Source of the DNA: an uncultured Prevotellaceae bacterium
Lineage (GTDB): Bacteria; Bacteroidota; Bacteroidia; Bacteroidales; Bacteroidaceae
Direction: 5' to 3'
Assembly: GCA_902784615.1 (NCBI GenBank)
Contig: CACZVN010000002.1
Span: forward strand, 95,321 to 159,320
Length of the DNA stretch: 64,000 bases
Positions 23,636-32,484 of this stretch are shown one piece after another. The notes under the pieces were generated by a model. That model was not told where the DNA came from. It ran no database searches and saw nothing but the letters and a program-made list of their open reading frames with translations. Position 1 is the first letter of the stretch; each line of letters begins with the position of its first letter. The position numbers and the translations under genes are program-made.

Positions 23636-26014
23636 TTATAATGTGATAACTGCGTCTCTCAGATTCACGGCCTGGGCCTTCATTTGTCCCTTGCCTTTCA
23701 CCACCACCATACATTTGCCAAAGAAGGCCTTGCGCTGGGGAGCCTTGAAACTCTCCATGGAGGTCTGACAACCGTTATCCGTGCCAATGATCTTGGCATT
23801 GCCAGAGACAGAGAAATAAATCTGGTCTTCTGCCAAGGGACAGAGGTTGCCATCCTTATCCACGACCTCCACAGCCACAAATGTCGTATTCTTGCCTTTG
23901 TAGTCAGTGGTCAGACGGATATGGTCTGGGGCACCTGCTGTCTTGATGACCTGCTCCTTCACCACCTTACCATCCTTACGCGATACGGCCTTCACCTCAC
24001 CAGGTTCGAACTGCACGCGCCACATCACATGGTACTGATGACTATCGGCCTTCTTGCGAACGCCCTGACTCTTACCATTGATGAAGAGTTCCACCTCGTC
24101 GGCATGATTGTAATAGGCCCAGAGGTCGATGGTCTGTCCTGGCAACCAGTTCCAGTGGGGGAAGAGGTGCAATACCGTCTCGTTCGTCCACTCGCTCTGA
24201 TACATATAGTAACTGTCCTTGGGGAAACCCGCCAGATCGATGATACCGAAATAGCTGGAGCGTGCAGGGAAACCGTAGGGCGTGGGCTCACCGATATAGT
24301 CGAAGCCTGTCCAGATATACTGTCCACCCACGTAGGGCATATGCTTCACCACATCCCACGTCTCCTCATGGGTACTCGACCACGAGGCATGCATGTTGTC
24401 GTAGGCCGAACACATAAACGAGGGATCGGTATAGGGCAGCCACCACTGCTTGGGTGCCGTATAGATACTGTCAGAGGGCATCATATAGTAGCCGCGTGTC
24501 TGCAGGGCTGATACACTCTCCGAGAAGATAAAGGGTTTGCCAGGGAAGTTCTCAGGCACCCCAGGCACCCACTGGTGATGATAGTTGAAGCCGATGATGT
24601 CAAGGGCCCCACTCTTGAAGAGATGGTTATTGGGATTCGCCTCGTTACAACCAGCGGTAATGGGTCGCGTCTTATCATAACGCTTCACAATCTCGGCCAA
24701 GTGCATGGTGAGCAGGGAGTTCACGCTCAACTCGCCTTCCTTAGCCAGAGTTGAAGCATCGTGGCCTGCATTCAGAATCAGATTGGCTTGTTCAAGAGTC
24801 AAGGTATCAGCCTGGGCATCGCTCCACTGCTCCAAAACCTCGTTGCCAATGCTCCACATCAGGATCGAAGGATGGTTACGGTCGCGAAGGATCAGATCAG
24901 CGAGATCGCGCTCGTGCCACTCGTCGAAGAAACGGGCATAGTCGTTCTGTGTCTTCTTGCGTCGCCACATGTCGAAACTCTCGTCCATCACAATCAGTCC
25001 CATCGTGTCACACATGTTCAACAGTTCTGGGGCTGGGGGATTATGCGAACTGCGGATCGAGTTCACACCCATCGCCTTGAGTTTCAAGAGTTTGCGATGG
25101 AGGGCATCCTCATTGAGGGCAGCACCCAAGCAACCGAAGTCGTGGTGCTCACAGACACCATTCAGTTTGAAGTTCTTGCCATTGAGCCAGAAACCCGTCT
25201 TCGCATCAAACTTAAAATCACGGAAGCCTGTGGTGGTCCATACTTCATCCACCACCTTACCATCAGCAATCAGTTGGGTGCGTACCTTATATATATATGG
25301 GTCATCTACCGACCAGAGATGAGGCTTCTTTACCTTCATACCGACTTCCTTACCTGCGGCATCGAAGACGGTGTTGCGTACCTGATAATGGCCTATACCC
25401 TCGACATCCACGTCAACTTTTACCTTTCCCGTCTTGGCATCCGTCTCCACATGAACGCCCCAGTGCTTCACGTGGATGAGATTGGTCGTCGTCAGCCACA
25501 CATGACGATAGATGCCACAGCCAGAGTACCAACGGGAATTGGGCTGATCCGAGTTATCCACACGCACAGCCACCACGTTCTCGCCCTCCTTGACGTATGG
25601 GGTGATATCATACTCAAAACTCGAATAGCCATAGGGACGGAAGCCTACCTCCTGACCATTCACATAGACGGTGGAGTTCATATATACCCCATCGAACTCC
25701 AGGAAGAAACGGCTTTGCGACATCTGTGTCTCGCAGTCGCCCAACGTGAAGTGCTTGCGATACCACCCAATGCCACCAGGCAGGGCTCCCCCACCCGCTC
25801 CACTGGGATTACCTGCATAGAAGTCACCCTCGATGGCCCAGTCATGGGGTACGTCGAGCCTGCGCCAGAAAGAATCATTATACGCTTCCTTCGACATCTG
25901 AGCAGAGTCAGCCAGGATAAATAGCCAACCAGCATCAAAGTTCTGACGTTCACGAGCCAATGATGGCAGTCCTATGAGGGCTGCCATCACCAGCAGAATA
26001 GTTTTTCTATACAT
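23636..26014 (-). CDS. Glycoside hydrolase family 2, probable beta-galactosidase
   Basis: 792 residues, secreted (signal peptide to about residue 20). Order: sugar-binding jelly roll (about 25-190), Ig-like domain (190-280), barrel (280-590) with acid/base E392 in WSIGNE and nucleophile E499 in FSESVSA, then C-terminal beta domains of the DUF4982/GH2_C type. Acts in the periplasm on terminal beta-galactose (beta-glucuronidase or beta-mannosidase remain possible). The neighbouring PA14-type GH31 alpha-xylosidase suggests sequential removal of Gal and Xyl from xyloglucan side chains. Gap of 9 bases to the upstream small gene. Confidence 0.9.
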   Translation of the reverse strand: MYRKTILLVMAALIGLPSLARERQNFDAGWLFILADSAQMSKEAYNDSFWRRLDVPHDWAIEGDFYAGNPSGAGGGALPGGIGWYRKHFTLGDCETQMSQSRFFLEFDGVYMNSTVYVNGQEVGFRPYGYSSFEYDITPYVKEGENVVAVRVDNSDQPNSRWYSGCGIYRHVWLTTTNLIHVKHWGVHVETDAKTGKVKVDVDVEGIGHYQVRNTVFDAAGKEVGMKVKKPHLWSVDDPYIYKVRTQLIADGKVVDEVWTTTGFRDFKFDAKTGFWLNGKNFKLNGVCEHHDFGCLGAALNEDALHRKLLKLKAMGVNSIRSSHNPPAPELLNMCDTMGLIVMDESFDMWRRKKTQNDYARFFDEWHERDLADLILRDRNHPSILMWSIGNEVLEQWSDAQADTLTLEQANLILNAGHDASTLAKEGELSVNSLLTMHLAEIVKRYDKTRPITAGCNEANPNNHLFKSGALDIIGFNYHHQWVPGVPENFPGKPFIFSESVSALQTRGYYMMPSDSIYTAPKQWWLPYTDPSFMCSAYDNMHASWSSTHEETWDVVKHMPYVGGQYIWTGFDYIGEPTPYGFPARSSYFGIIDLAGFPKDSYYMYQSEWTNETVLHLFPHWNWLPGQTIDLWAYYNHADEVELFINGKSQGVRKKADSHQYHVMWRVQFEPGEVKAVSRKDGKVVKEQVIKTAGAPDHIRLTTDYKGKNTTFVAVEVVDKDGNLCPLAEDQIYFSVSGNAKIIGTDNGCQTSMESFKAPQRKAFFGKCMVVVKGKGQMKAQAVNLRDAVITL

Positions 26015-26023
26015 GTTTTCTTT

Positions 26024-26242
26024 TTATTTATCAGTCAAACTGGTCTTTATTTCCATCCCCTCCTTCTGACAGAAATTCAGAATCTTGGCACGAGTCTCCT
26101 CCAGACTGTCGATGACAAGCTGGTACTCCTCTTGATTCAAGTCACTATGATCATGGTCGTCTGGCCTGACAAAATCCCATACCAGCCCCTCACTCAACTT
26201 CCAGGTGCCTATCTTAATCAAGAATTCCTTTCCCTTATACAT
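26024..26242 (-). CDS. Small conserved-looking cytoplasmic protein of unknown function
   Basis: 72 residues from the ATG at 26240-26242, which sits 5 bases below the GH31 stop. A TTG three codons earlier would almost touch that stop; the ATG is preferred. Beginning MYKGKEFLIKIGTWKL, it has a short beta-rich start, an acidic/His stretch (RPDDHDHSDLN) and an amphipathic helix (QLVIDSLEETRAKILNF). No signal peptide, no Cys pair. It is sandwiched between two secreted hydrolases in one transcription unit, yet is itself cytoplasmic. No family recognised. Confidence 0.6.
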   Translation of the reverse strand: MYKGKEFLIKIGTWKLSEGLVWDFVRPDDHDHSDLNQEEYQLVIDSLEETRAKILNFCQKEGMEIKTSLTDK

Positions 26243-26247
26243 ACTAA

Positions 26248-29238
26248 TCAAAATTTAACGCTGACGGCCTTTCCGTTATAGTTTACGAGCTTACCCTCGG
26301 GATTCTCAAGGTCGAGAGGCTTGGCATTGTCCTTCGTGATCAGTACCACATTAAACTGACGGTTCTTCAGCATACCAGCAAACTGTCCCTTGCGGGCACT
26401 AAAGCTGACCGTACGGGAAGCATCATCGTAAGTAATGTCGATAGTGGCATACTTACCCTTCTCATAGTTGTAGTTCGTGCCCTCGTCCTCATAGAGCTGA
26501 AACTGTCCGTTCTGTCCTGCATAGACATAGAGATTGATGAGTTCTGCAGGTTTCTCGTCGCTCCACTCCATCTCAGGACCGAAGGGGATGATGGCCCCCT
26601 CGCGAACGAAGACAGGAATCTGCTCGTAGGGCGCATCAACGATCAGGCGCTGACCACCGTCGATAAATTCATTGGTATAGAGGTTATACCAGCCACACTG
26701 CTCAGGGAAATAGACAGAGCGATTGCGGGCCTTATAATAACCCACAGGACAAGCCATCAGCGCAGGACCGAACATCCACTGGTTACCGATATTCTCCACC
26801 TCCTTATCGCCGTTGAAGTCCATCACCAAGGCGCGCATCAGCGTATAGTCCTTAAAGTGAGCCCAGCCTGCCAACGAATAGAGGTAAGGCATCAGACGAT
26901 AGCGCAGTTTGTCGTAATACACAAACGACTTATAGGCGGGATGTGACTCTGGGGCGATGTTCCAGATCTCGCGCAGCGGCCACTGGCCATGACTGCGGAA
27001 GAGGGGGATAAACGTACCGAACTGGTTCCAGCGTGTCTGCAACTCGCGCCACTCCTTCAGATCCTCGTTCTCCACACCTGCGTGGTCGAAGATATTCTGG
27101 GCAGCCACATAACGGTTCTCCACACAGAAACCGCCCTGGTCCATACCCCAGAAAGGAAGACCTGAGATCGAATAGTTCAGACCAGCCGTCATCTGGGCGC
27201 GCATATCCTCCCAGCGGGTACCGATATCTCCACTCCACGTAGCTGTCGAGAAGCGCTGTTCACCAGCAAAACCGCTACGGGTGAGCAGGAACACGCGGGG
27301 CTCGTTCATCTTACCCTTATACACTGAGCGCTGACCGTTATAGATCGCATCGGCATTCACCGTCGAATAGGCATTGAAATATTCCGTTGAAGTGCCCAAG
27401 GCCGTCGGACCAGAGAGAGCCTTGCGATACCACATCGGCGTACAGTCGCGCACATTAGGCTCCGAAGCATCCATCCACCAGGCATCCACACCAGCGATAC
27501 CGTCGTGATTGAACTTCGTATAGAGGTTCTCATCCATCTGGCGCCAGAACATCTTCCTGGCCCCTGCATCGTAGGCATCATAGAAACCATTCTTATAGCC
27601 AGGACCCACCCAGTCGTGGATATCATCCGTCGGACTCTGGACATACATCCAACCCTTGGCGTCGAGTTCCTTGTAGTTATCCGTGTTGCAATAGAACTTC
27701 GGCCAAACGGAGATCATGAAACGACCATGCATCTTGTGCACATTGTCGAGCATCTGCTGGGGATCAGGATAGCGAGATGCCTCAAACTGGTGAGAGCCCC
27801 ACTGATCCTCAGGCCAGTAGTTCCAGTCTTGTACGATGTTATCAATAGGAATATGACGCTTGCGGAACTCAGCCAGCGTGCCCTCTAACTCCTCGGAGGT
27901 CTTATAGCGCTCACGGCTCTGCCAGAAGCCCAGCACCCACTTCGGATAGAGCGAAGCCTTACCCGTCAGCGTGCGATAGCCGGAGATCACCTGGTCGAGA
28001 TTCTCACCAGCGATGAAGTAATAGTCCATATCCTTGGCCATCTCGCTCCATACGCTCAACAGTCCGCGCTCCTCAGCACTACGGGGCTCCGAGACGCGCA
28101 AGCCACAGTAAGCCTCACCGCCATCAGGACGCCACTCGATGCGCAACTGCACGCGTTTGCCCTTCTGCAACTCGGTGGAGAACTTATAGGTATTGGGGTT
28201 CCAGGCCGTACGCCAGCGCTCGGGCACCACCTCCTGACCATCGATATACACCTTCACGTAGCCCGAATAGTAGAGCACGAACTGATAGAGCTGCTTCTTG
28301 CCTTTACATTTACCACAGCACTCTGGCTCGATAAAGCCCTCGTAGGTCACGTTGGCCCCCATCAGGTTTATTTCCTTGGGGAAGTTCTTGATACCGCCAT
28401 TGTCCGTCTTCAAAGCAATCTCCGACTTCTCGGGCGTACCATATTCATAATAGATCGAGTCCTCGTCACGCACCAGTTTCTTGCCCCTGGCGTCAATATA
28501 GGTACCCGTGAGATGTCCCTCCTTACCCGTACGGTCATACAGTTTGAAGGCACGGTTCAGTTGCAGATAGTCATTGGGATTACCAAAGCGGCAATAACTG
28601 TAAGAATCCCACAACAAACCGTAGTTCTTATTCGACAGCACGAAGGGGATCGACACCTTCGTATTATACTGGAACAAGTCCTCGTTCTTGCCCTTCATAT
28701 TGAATTCCTCACTCTGGTGCTGACCCAGGCCATAGAAAGCTTCATCGTCAGGTGAGTCGAACTTCATCTGCCACGACAAACCGTGTTTCTGCTCCTCAGG
28801 CACGGTGACACCCGTCTTCATACCCAGTTCGCGCTCAGGCACCGTGAAGTCCCAGAACTGCTTACCGTCCTTGGCCTCCTTCAGTAACTGATTGCCCTTG
28901 GCGTCGAAGAACGTCACCTCGCCGGTGGCTTTCTCCACCACGGCCTTCACGTTCCTGGCCTTCACCACCACCGTCTCACCCTCCTCGCTCACCGAGTAGG
29001 AGCCCTTGGCAGGAGCCGTCTGAGGCACGATCATCAGGCTCGCAGGTTTCTGTGGCAGAGCCGCTTCCGAGGTCGCCCGTACACGGATGATGTTGTCGTT
29101 CATCACTTCCAGGCAGATCACCTTCGCCTGACCACCGTCAGGACGGATCGTCACACAATTTCCACTCGTCTGCACCTCCGCTGCCATAGCCATTCCAGCC
29201 ATCAGCAGTGCAGACACCGTCATCAATAGTTTTTTCAT
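26248..29238 (-). CDS. Glycoside hydrolase family 31 with PA14 insert, probable xyloglucan alpha-xylosidase
   Basis: 996 residues, secreted (signal peptide to about residue 19). N-terminal GH31 beta-sandwich; a PA14-like domain at about 290-395 (YVKVYIDGQEVVPERWRTAW, LRIEWRPDGGEAY, with ECCGKCKGKK before it); barrel at about 410-760 with nucleophile D590 in WWMDASEP and acid/base D671 in SGDIGTRW; C-terminal beta domains with DUF5110. A PA14 insert at this point is known from the xyloglucan alpha-xylosidases of Cellvibrio (Xyl31A) and the Bacteroides ovatus xyloglucan locus. Neighbours: propeller sensor 30 bases upstream, GH2 downstream. The assignment to xyloglucan oligosaccharides is inference from domain architecture and context. 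Confidence 0.92.
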   Translation of the reverse strand: MKKLLMTVSALLMAGMAMAAEVQTSGNCVTIRPDGGQAKVICLEVMNDNIIRVRATSEAALPQKPASLMIVPQTAPAKGSYSVSEEGETVVVKARNVKAVVEKATGEVTFFDAKGNQLLKEAKDGKQFWDFTVPERELGMKTGVTVPEEQKHGLSWQMKFDSPDDEAFYGLGQHQSEEFNMKGKNEDLFQYNTKVSIPFVLSNKNYGLLWDSYSYCRFGNPNDYLQLNRAFKLYDRTGKEGHLTGTYIDARGKKLVRDEDSIYYEYGTPEKSEIALKTDNGGIKNFPKEINLMGANVTYEGFIEPECCGKCKGKKQLYQFVLYYSGYVKVYIDGQEVVPERWRTAWNPNTYKFSTELQKGKRVQLRIEWRPDGGEAYCGLRVSEPRSAEERGLLSVWSEMAKDMDYYFIAGENLDQVISGYRTLTGKASLYPKWVLGFWQSRERYKTSEELEGTLAEFRKRHIPIDNIVQDWNYWPEDQWGSHQFEASRYPDPQQMLDNVHKMHGRFMISVWPKFYCNTDNYKELDAKGWMYVQSPTDDIHDWVGPGYKNGFYDAYDAGARKMFWRQMDENLYTKFNHDGIAGVDAWWMDASEPNVRDCTPMWYRKALSGPTALGTSTEYFNAYSTVNADAIYNGQRSVYKGKMNEPRVFLLTRSGFAGEQRFSTATWSGDIGTRWEDMRAQMTAGLNYSISGLPFWGMDQGGFCVENRYVAAQNIFDHAGVENEDLKEWRELQTRWNQFGTFIPLFRSHGQWPLREIWNIAPESHPAYKSFVYYDKLRYRLMPYLYSLAGWAHFKDYTLMRALVMDFNGDKEVENIGNQWMFGPALMACPVGYYKARNRSVYFPEQCGWYNLYTNEFIDGGQRLIVDAPYEQIPVFVREGAIIPFGPEMEWSDEKPAELINLYVYAGQNGQFQLYEDEGTNYNYEKGKYATIDITYDDASRTVSFSARKGQFAGMLKNRQFNVVLITKDNAKPLDLENPEGKLVNYNGKAVSVKF

Positions 29239-29268
29239 AAATATATATACGCTATAGTTAATCCTTTG

Positions 29269-32200
29269 CTATGCTTCTTCGTCGTCCATCAGAACGGCAT
29301 CCTCAATAATCTCTTCGGTTGTACTCAAGGGTAGGGTGATCGTGAAGACGGAGCCGCCGCCAGCGTTGTTGTCGCCTTCAACAGTACCGCCATGGGCCGT
29401 GACGATATCCTTTACCACAGAGAGGCATACACCCGTGTCCTCATCGCTGACCACGGGGTCGAACATGTGTTCCTTGGCACCCTTTGGCAGACCTATACCA
29501 TTATCGGAGATACGGATGGCTCCGCCCTTCGAGGTCTTATCGACAAAGACCTTGATGCGACAGTCCTTCGGAGAGAACATCACGGCATTGTTGATCAGGA
29601 TCTGTACGGCCTGACCCAGCATATCGTGGTCGAAATCCATCATCAAGTCGTTGGCCAACGGGAAGAACGAGAACTTCACCTTCTTGTTTTCTGGTGCCTT
29701 GTACTGGGCGCACTGTTCTTTCATGAACTCCTGAAGATCGCCCGACGTCTTATGGAGCGCACTGGGTTGCATATTCCAGTTATCTGTCTCGGCTTCGACA
29801 TTCTCCTCCTCAGCATTCTGTTTCTTGGCGCGCATCTTAGTGAGCATCTCGTTCATCCATTGCTTCTTCTCCACCTCTCTGCGGATATCCTCGAGTTCAG
29901 ACTGTTCCTCATGCTTCTGCAGGAAGCGGCGACGCCAGAACCATACACCTCCTCCAACACAGAGGAGGAATGCCAGCAGGAGCCAACGGTTACGCAAGAG
30001 CGGCGGGGTGATGGTAATCTTCAGCGTCGATTCGATATCACCCATCGTACCATCGTCGTTCAACATTCTGACATGGAGGACGTAGTTGCCATGCTTCAGC
30101 GACATATAGGTGATGTTGGGGTTGTTCTCCTCAGTGGCGATCCACTTGTCGCTGAAGCCCTCCAACATATAGATGAAACGGGAGGGGTTATGCATCTCAC
30201 CCTTATCGGTGGCCAACTGGATGGTAAACTGGTTCTCGTCGTAACGCAGCGTGAGCTCGGGATTGGCATCGAGTGCTTCATCGAGGATCACACGGCCGTC
30301 GTACTTCTGTCCGACGCCCATCTGCTGGCCAAAGAGTTTCAAGCCACTGAAGATGGGGCGCTCCTTATTACCGACATTCGTCAGGAGCTTGGGATTAATA
30401 ACATCCACACCACCAAGACCGCCCACCAACATCAGACCGTCGCGCGTACGACTGATAGAGCGCTGGTTATACGGGCCGTCCTGCAAGCCGTCTTTATTAC
30501 TGAAACTACGGACGGTAAACGTCCAGTGCCCCTGTTCATCCTTCTTGGGAACGACGTTGGAGATGCCATGCTCCGTGACCACCCACATCGTATGGAGATT
30601 ATCCTCTACGATACCGACGACACTGGATCCAAAGAGACCTGAATTCATATCGAGCAGCGTCTGATGGCCCGTCTTCTTATCCACGATACAGCAGCCCGAG
30701 GTGGAGCCATGCCATATCAGACCACGGCTATCCTCCATCACAGTGACTGTTGAGGCCATGGCAGCAGGCTGTCCCGGGATGACGGGGATGGTATCGTTCT
30801 TCACCTGTCCGCTCACGGGATTAATGAAAGAGTAGAAGTTGGAATGACCGACGATCAGCCAACCCTTCTGGATCCAGGAAGCAGAGGTCATGAAGAGTTC
30901 GGGGAAATTGCCCACATAGGAGTTCCACGTCTTGAACTTGCCCGTCTTGACGTTCAGGCGCTGCACGCCAGCACCCAGGGTTCCCATCCAGATGTCGCCC
31001 CACTTGTCTTCCGTGACTGACCATACGTTGTTGTTCTGCAAACCGTCTTCTGCATTCGAGGCGAGATAATTGGTGGCATGACCATTGGCAATATGGATCA
31101 ATCCACCGTTATAGGTACCAAACCACACGGAGCCATCCCTCGCACTACAACTGGCCACCATGATATCGGAGGCAAAACCGCAGCGGGCCTTGTCGAACAA
31201 CTCCGTCTCGCCCGTCTCAGGTACGTACTTGATGATACCACGGTTGTCGGTACCAAACCAATAGTTGCCCTGAGTGTCTTCTGTGGTTGTGTTCACGTCA
31301 CCAATCTCGATCGTATTGAAGCCTATCATCTTCTCGATATACTGGTTCAGACCGTTACGATAGGCACCAATCCACATGCTGCCATTCTTATCGAGCATCA
31401 GGCGCTTGACCGTGTTCTCGCTCAGCGAGGTGGTGTCAAACTTATTATTGACGAACTGCTTGACTTCTTTGGTCTCAGGATTGATGACGAAGATGCCGTA
31501 GTGGTCGGTGGCAATCCACAGCCAGCCACGCTGGTCCATCGCCACATCCCACACCTGCAACGGATCAGGCAGGGCCGGGATGTCGTGGGCAGTGAGATAA
31601 CTGTTCAGGGAGTTGTACCACTTCTTCTCCTTCTGGTCGAAGACAAACACTTTGGTGGATACCACCCAGAAATTGCCGTGCTTATCGACATAAATATAAT
31701 AGGCCTGACTGGGCTCTCCGCCATTCTTGCGCATATAGTCATCCCTCCACAGCACCTTACCCTTGTTGCCATCGACACACATCAGGTCGCCGTCGCTGGA
31801 AGTCATCAGCAGTTTTCCATTCCATTCGGCTATCGTGTGAACCCAGTATTCCTTGGGAATCTCATCCTCGCCATAGCCGTATTTGATCAGCGTCATCGTC
31901 TTGGTTTTTGGATGGAAGCAATAGAGGCCCTCATCATAGCTCTTCACCCAGATGCGTTTCTGGGAATCGATGAAGAAACGGTCGATACCACTCTTGACGC
32001 CCCACTTGCGAAGAAGGGCGGCAGGATTACGGGTCACCTTCTCCGTGACAGGGTCAAAGACACTGAAGTTCATGCCCTGTTTCAGCCAGAGGTTACCTTC
32101 GACATCCTCCCAGATCTGATCGACATAGTTGTTACGCAGCGTCGTCGTGTCATTGGGGTCGGAATAGAAGGTACGGAAACGGTAGCCGTCGTAGCGGTTC

Positions 32201-32382
32201 AGACCGTAGGAAGTACCTATCCAAACATAACCTTTGGAGTCTTGGAACAGATAGTTAATCGTGGAGTTCGACAGACCATCGCGCGTATCCAGACGACGGA
32301 ACTTCAGATCAGGTATCAACGTGTTACCTGCACTTGCAGCGAGGCAGCATCCCACCAGCAATGATATCAGAAATTTCTTCAT
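29269..32382 (-). CDS. Two-component regulator propeller protein with kinase ATPase domain but no HisKA histidine, receiver or AraC domain
   Basis: 1037 residues. Signal peptide (1-19), two seven-bladed propellers of Reg_prop repeats (about 25-690, e.g. VWIGTSYGLNRYDG), Y_Y_Y Ig-like domain (about 700-775, GNYVLHVRMLNDDG), one TM (about 783-805), a charged helix without any H-E/Q-x-R-x-P motif, then HATPase_c (about 890-1020; N box QILINNAVMF, G1 DNGIGLP, G2 DTGVCLSVVKDI). Hybrid sensors of this type in Bacteroidetes normally continue with receiver and AraC domains near residue 1300; here the protein ends with an acidic tail AVLMDDEEA. It lies 30 bases upstream of the GH31 gene and probably shares its transcript, which suggests it senses a product of that enzyme set. 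Confidence 0.9.
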   Translation of the reverse strand: MKKFLISLLVGCCLAASAGNTLIPDLKFRRLDTRDGLSNSTINYLFQDSKGYVWIGTSYGLNRYDGYRFRTFYSDPNDTTTLRNNYVDQIWEDVEGNLWLKQGMNFSVFDPVTEKVTRNPAALLRKWGVKSGIDRFFIDSQKRIWVKSYDEGLYCFHPKTKTMTLIKYGYGEDEIPKEYWVHTIAEWNGKLLMTSSDGDLMCVDGNKGKVLWRDDYMRKNGGEPSQAYYIYVDKHGNFWVVSTKVFVFDQKEKKWYNSLNSYLTAHDIPALPDPLQVWDVAMDQRGWLWIATDHYGIFVINPETKEVKQFVNNKFDTTSLSENTVKRLMLDKNGSMWIGAYRNGLNQYIEKMIGFNTIEIGDVNTTTEDTQGNYWFGTDNRGIIKYVPETGETELFDKARCGFASDIMVASCSARDGSVWFGTYNGGLIHIANGHATNYLASNAEDGLQNNNVWSVTEDKWGDIWMGTLGAGVQRLNVKTGKFKTWNSYVGNFPELFMTSASWIQKGWLIVGHSNFYSFINPVSGQVKNDTIPVIPGQPAAMASTVTVMEDSRGLIWHGSTSGCCIVDKKTGHQTLLDMNSGLFGSSVVGIVEDNLHTMWVVTEHGISNVVPKKDEQGHWTFTVRSFSNKDGLQDGPYNQRSISRTRDGLMLVGGLGGVDVINPKLLTNVGNKERPIFSGLKLFGQQMGVGQKYDGRVILDEALDANPELTLRYDENQFTIQLATDKGEMHNPSRFIYMLEGFSDKWIATEENNPNITYMSLKHGNYVLHVRMLNDDGTMGDIESTLKITITPPLLRNRWLLLAFLLCVGGGVWFWRRRFLQKHEEQSELEDIRREVEKKQWMNEMLTKMRAKKQNAEEENVEAETDNWNMQPSALHKTSGDLQEFMKEQCAQYKAPENKKVKFSFFPLANDLMMDFDHDMLGQAVQILINNAVMFSPKDCRIKVFVDKTSKGGAIRISDNGIGLPKGAKEHMFDPVVSDEDTGVCLSVVKDIVTAHGGTVEGDNNAGGGSVFTITLPLSTTEEIIEDAVLMDDEEA

Positions 32383-32409
32383 AAAAAAGCTTTAGGTTCT
32401 ATTTCGCGA

Positions 32410-32417
32410 CAAATTTA
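32410..32417 (-). promoter_or_regulatory. -7 element (TAAATTTG) of the propeller/GH31/GH2 unit
   Basis: The minus strand reads TAAATTTG 28 bases above the start at 32382, the only good promoter match upstream of the run of five closely spaced genes ending at 22154. Confidence 0.5.
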
Positions 32418-32484
32418 GGCAAATTTCACGAAACTGACAAACTTTTTCTATGAAAAAAGTATTTCTGACACTCAAAAAGCCTGA

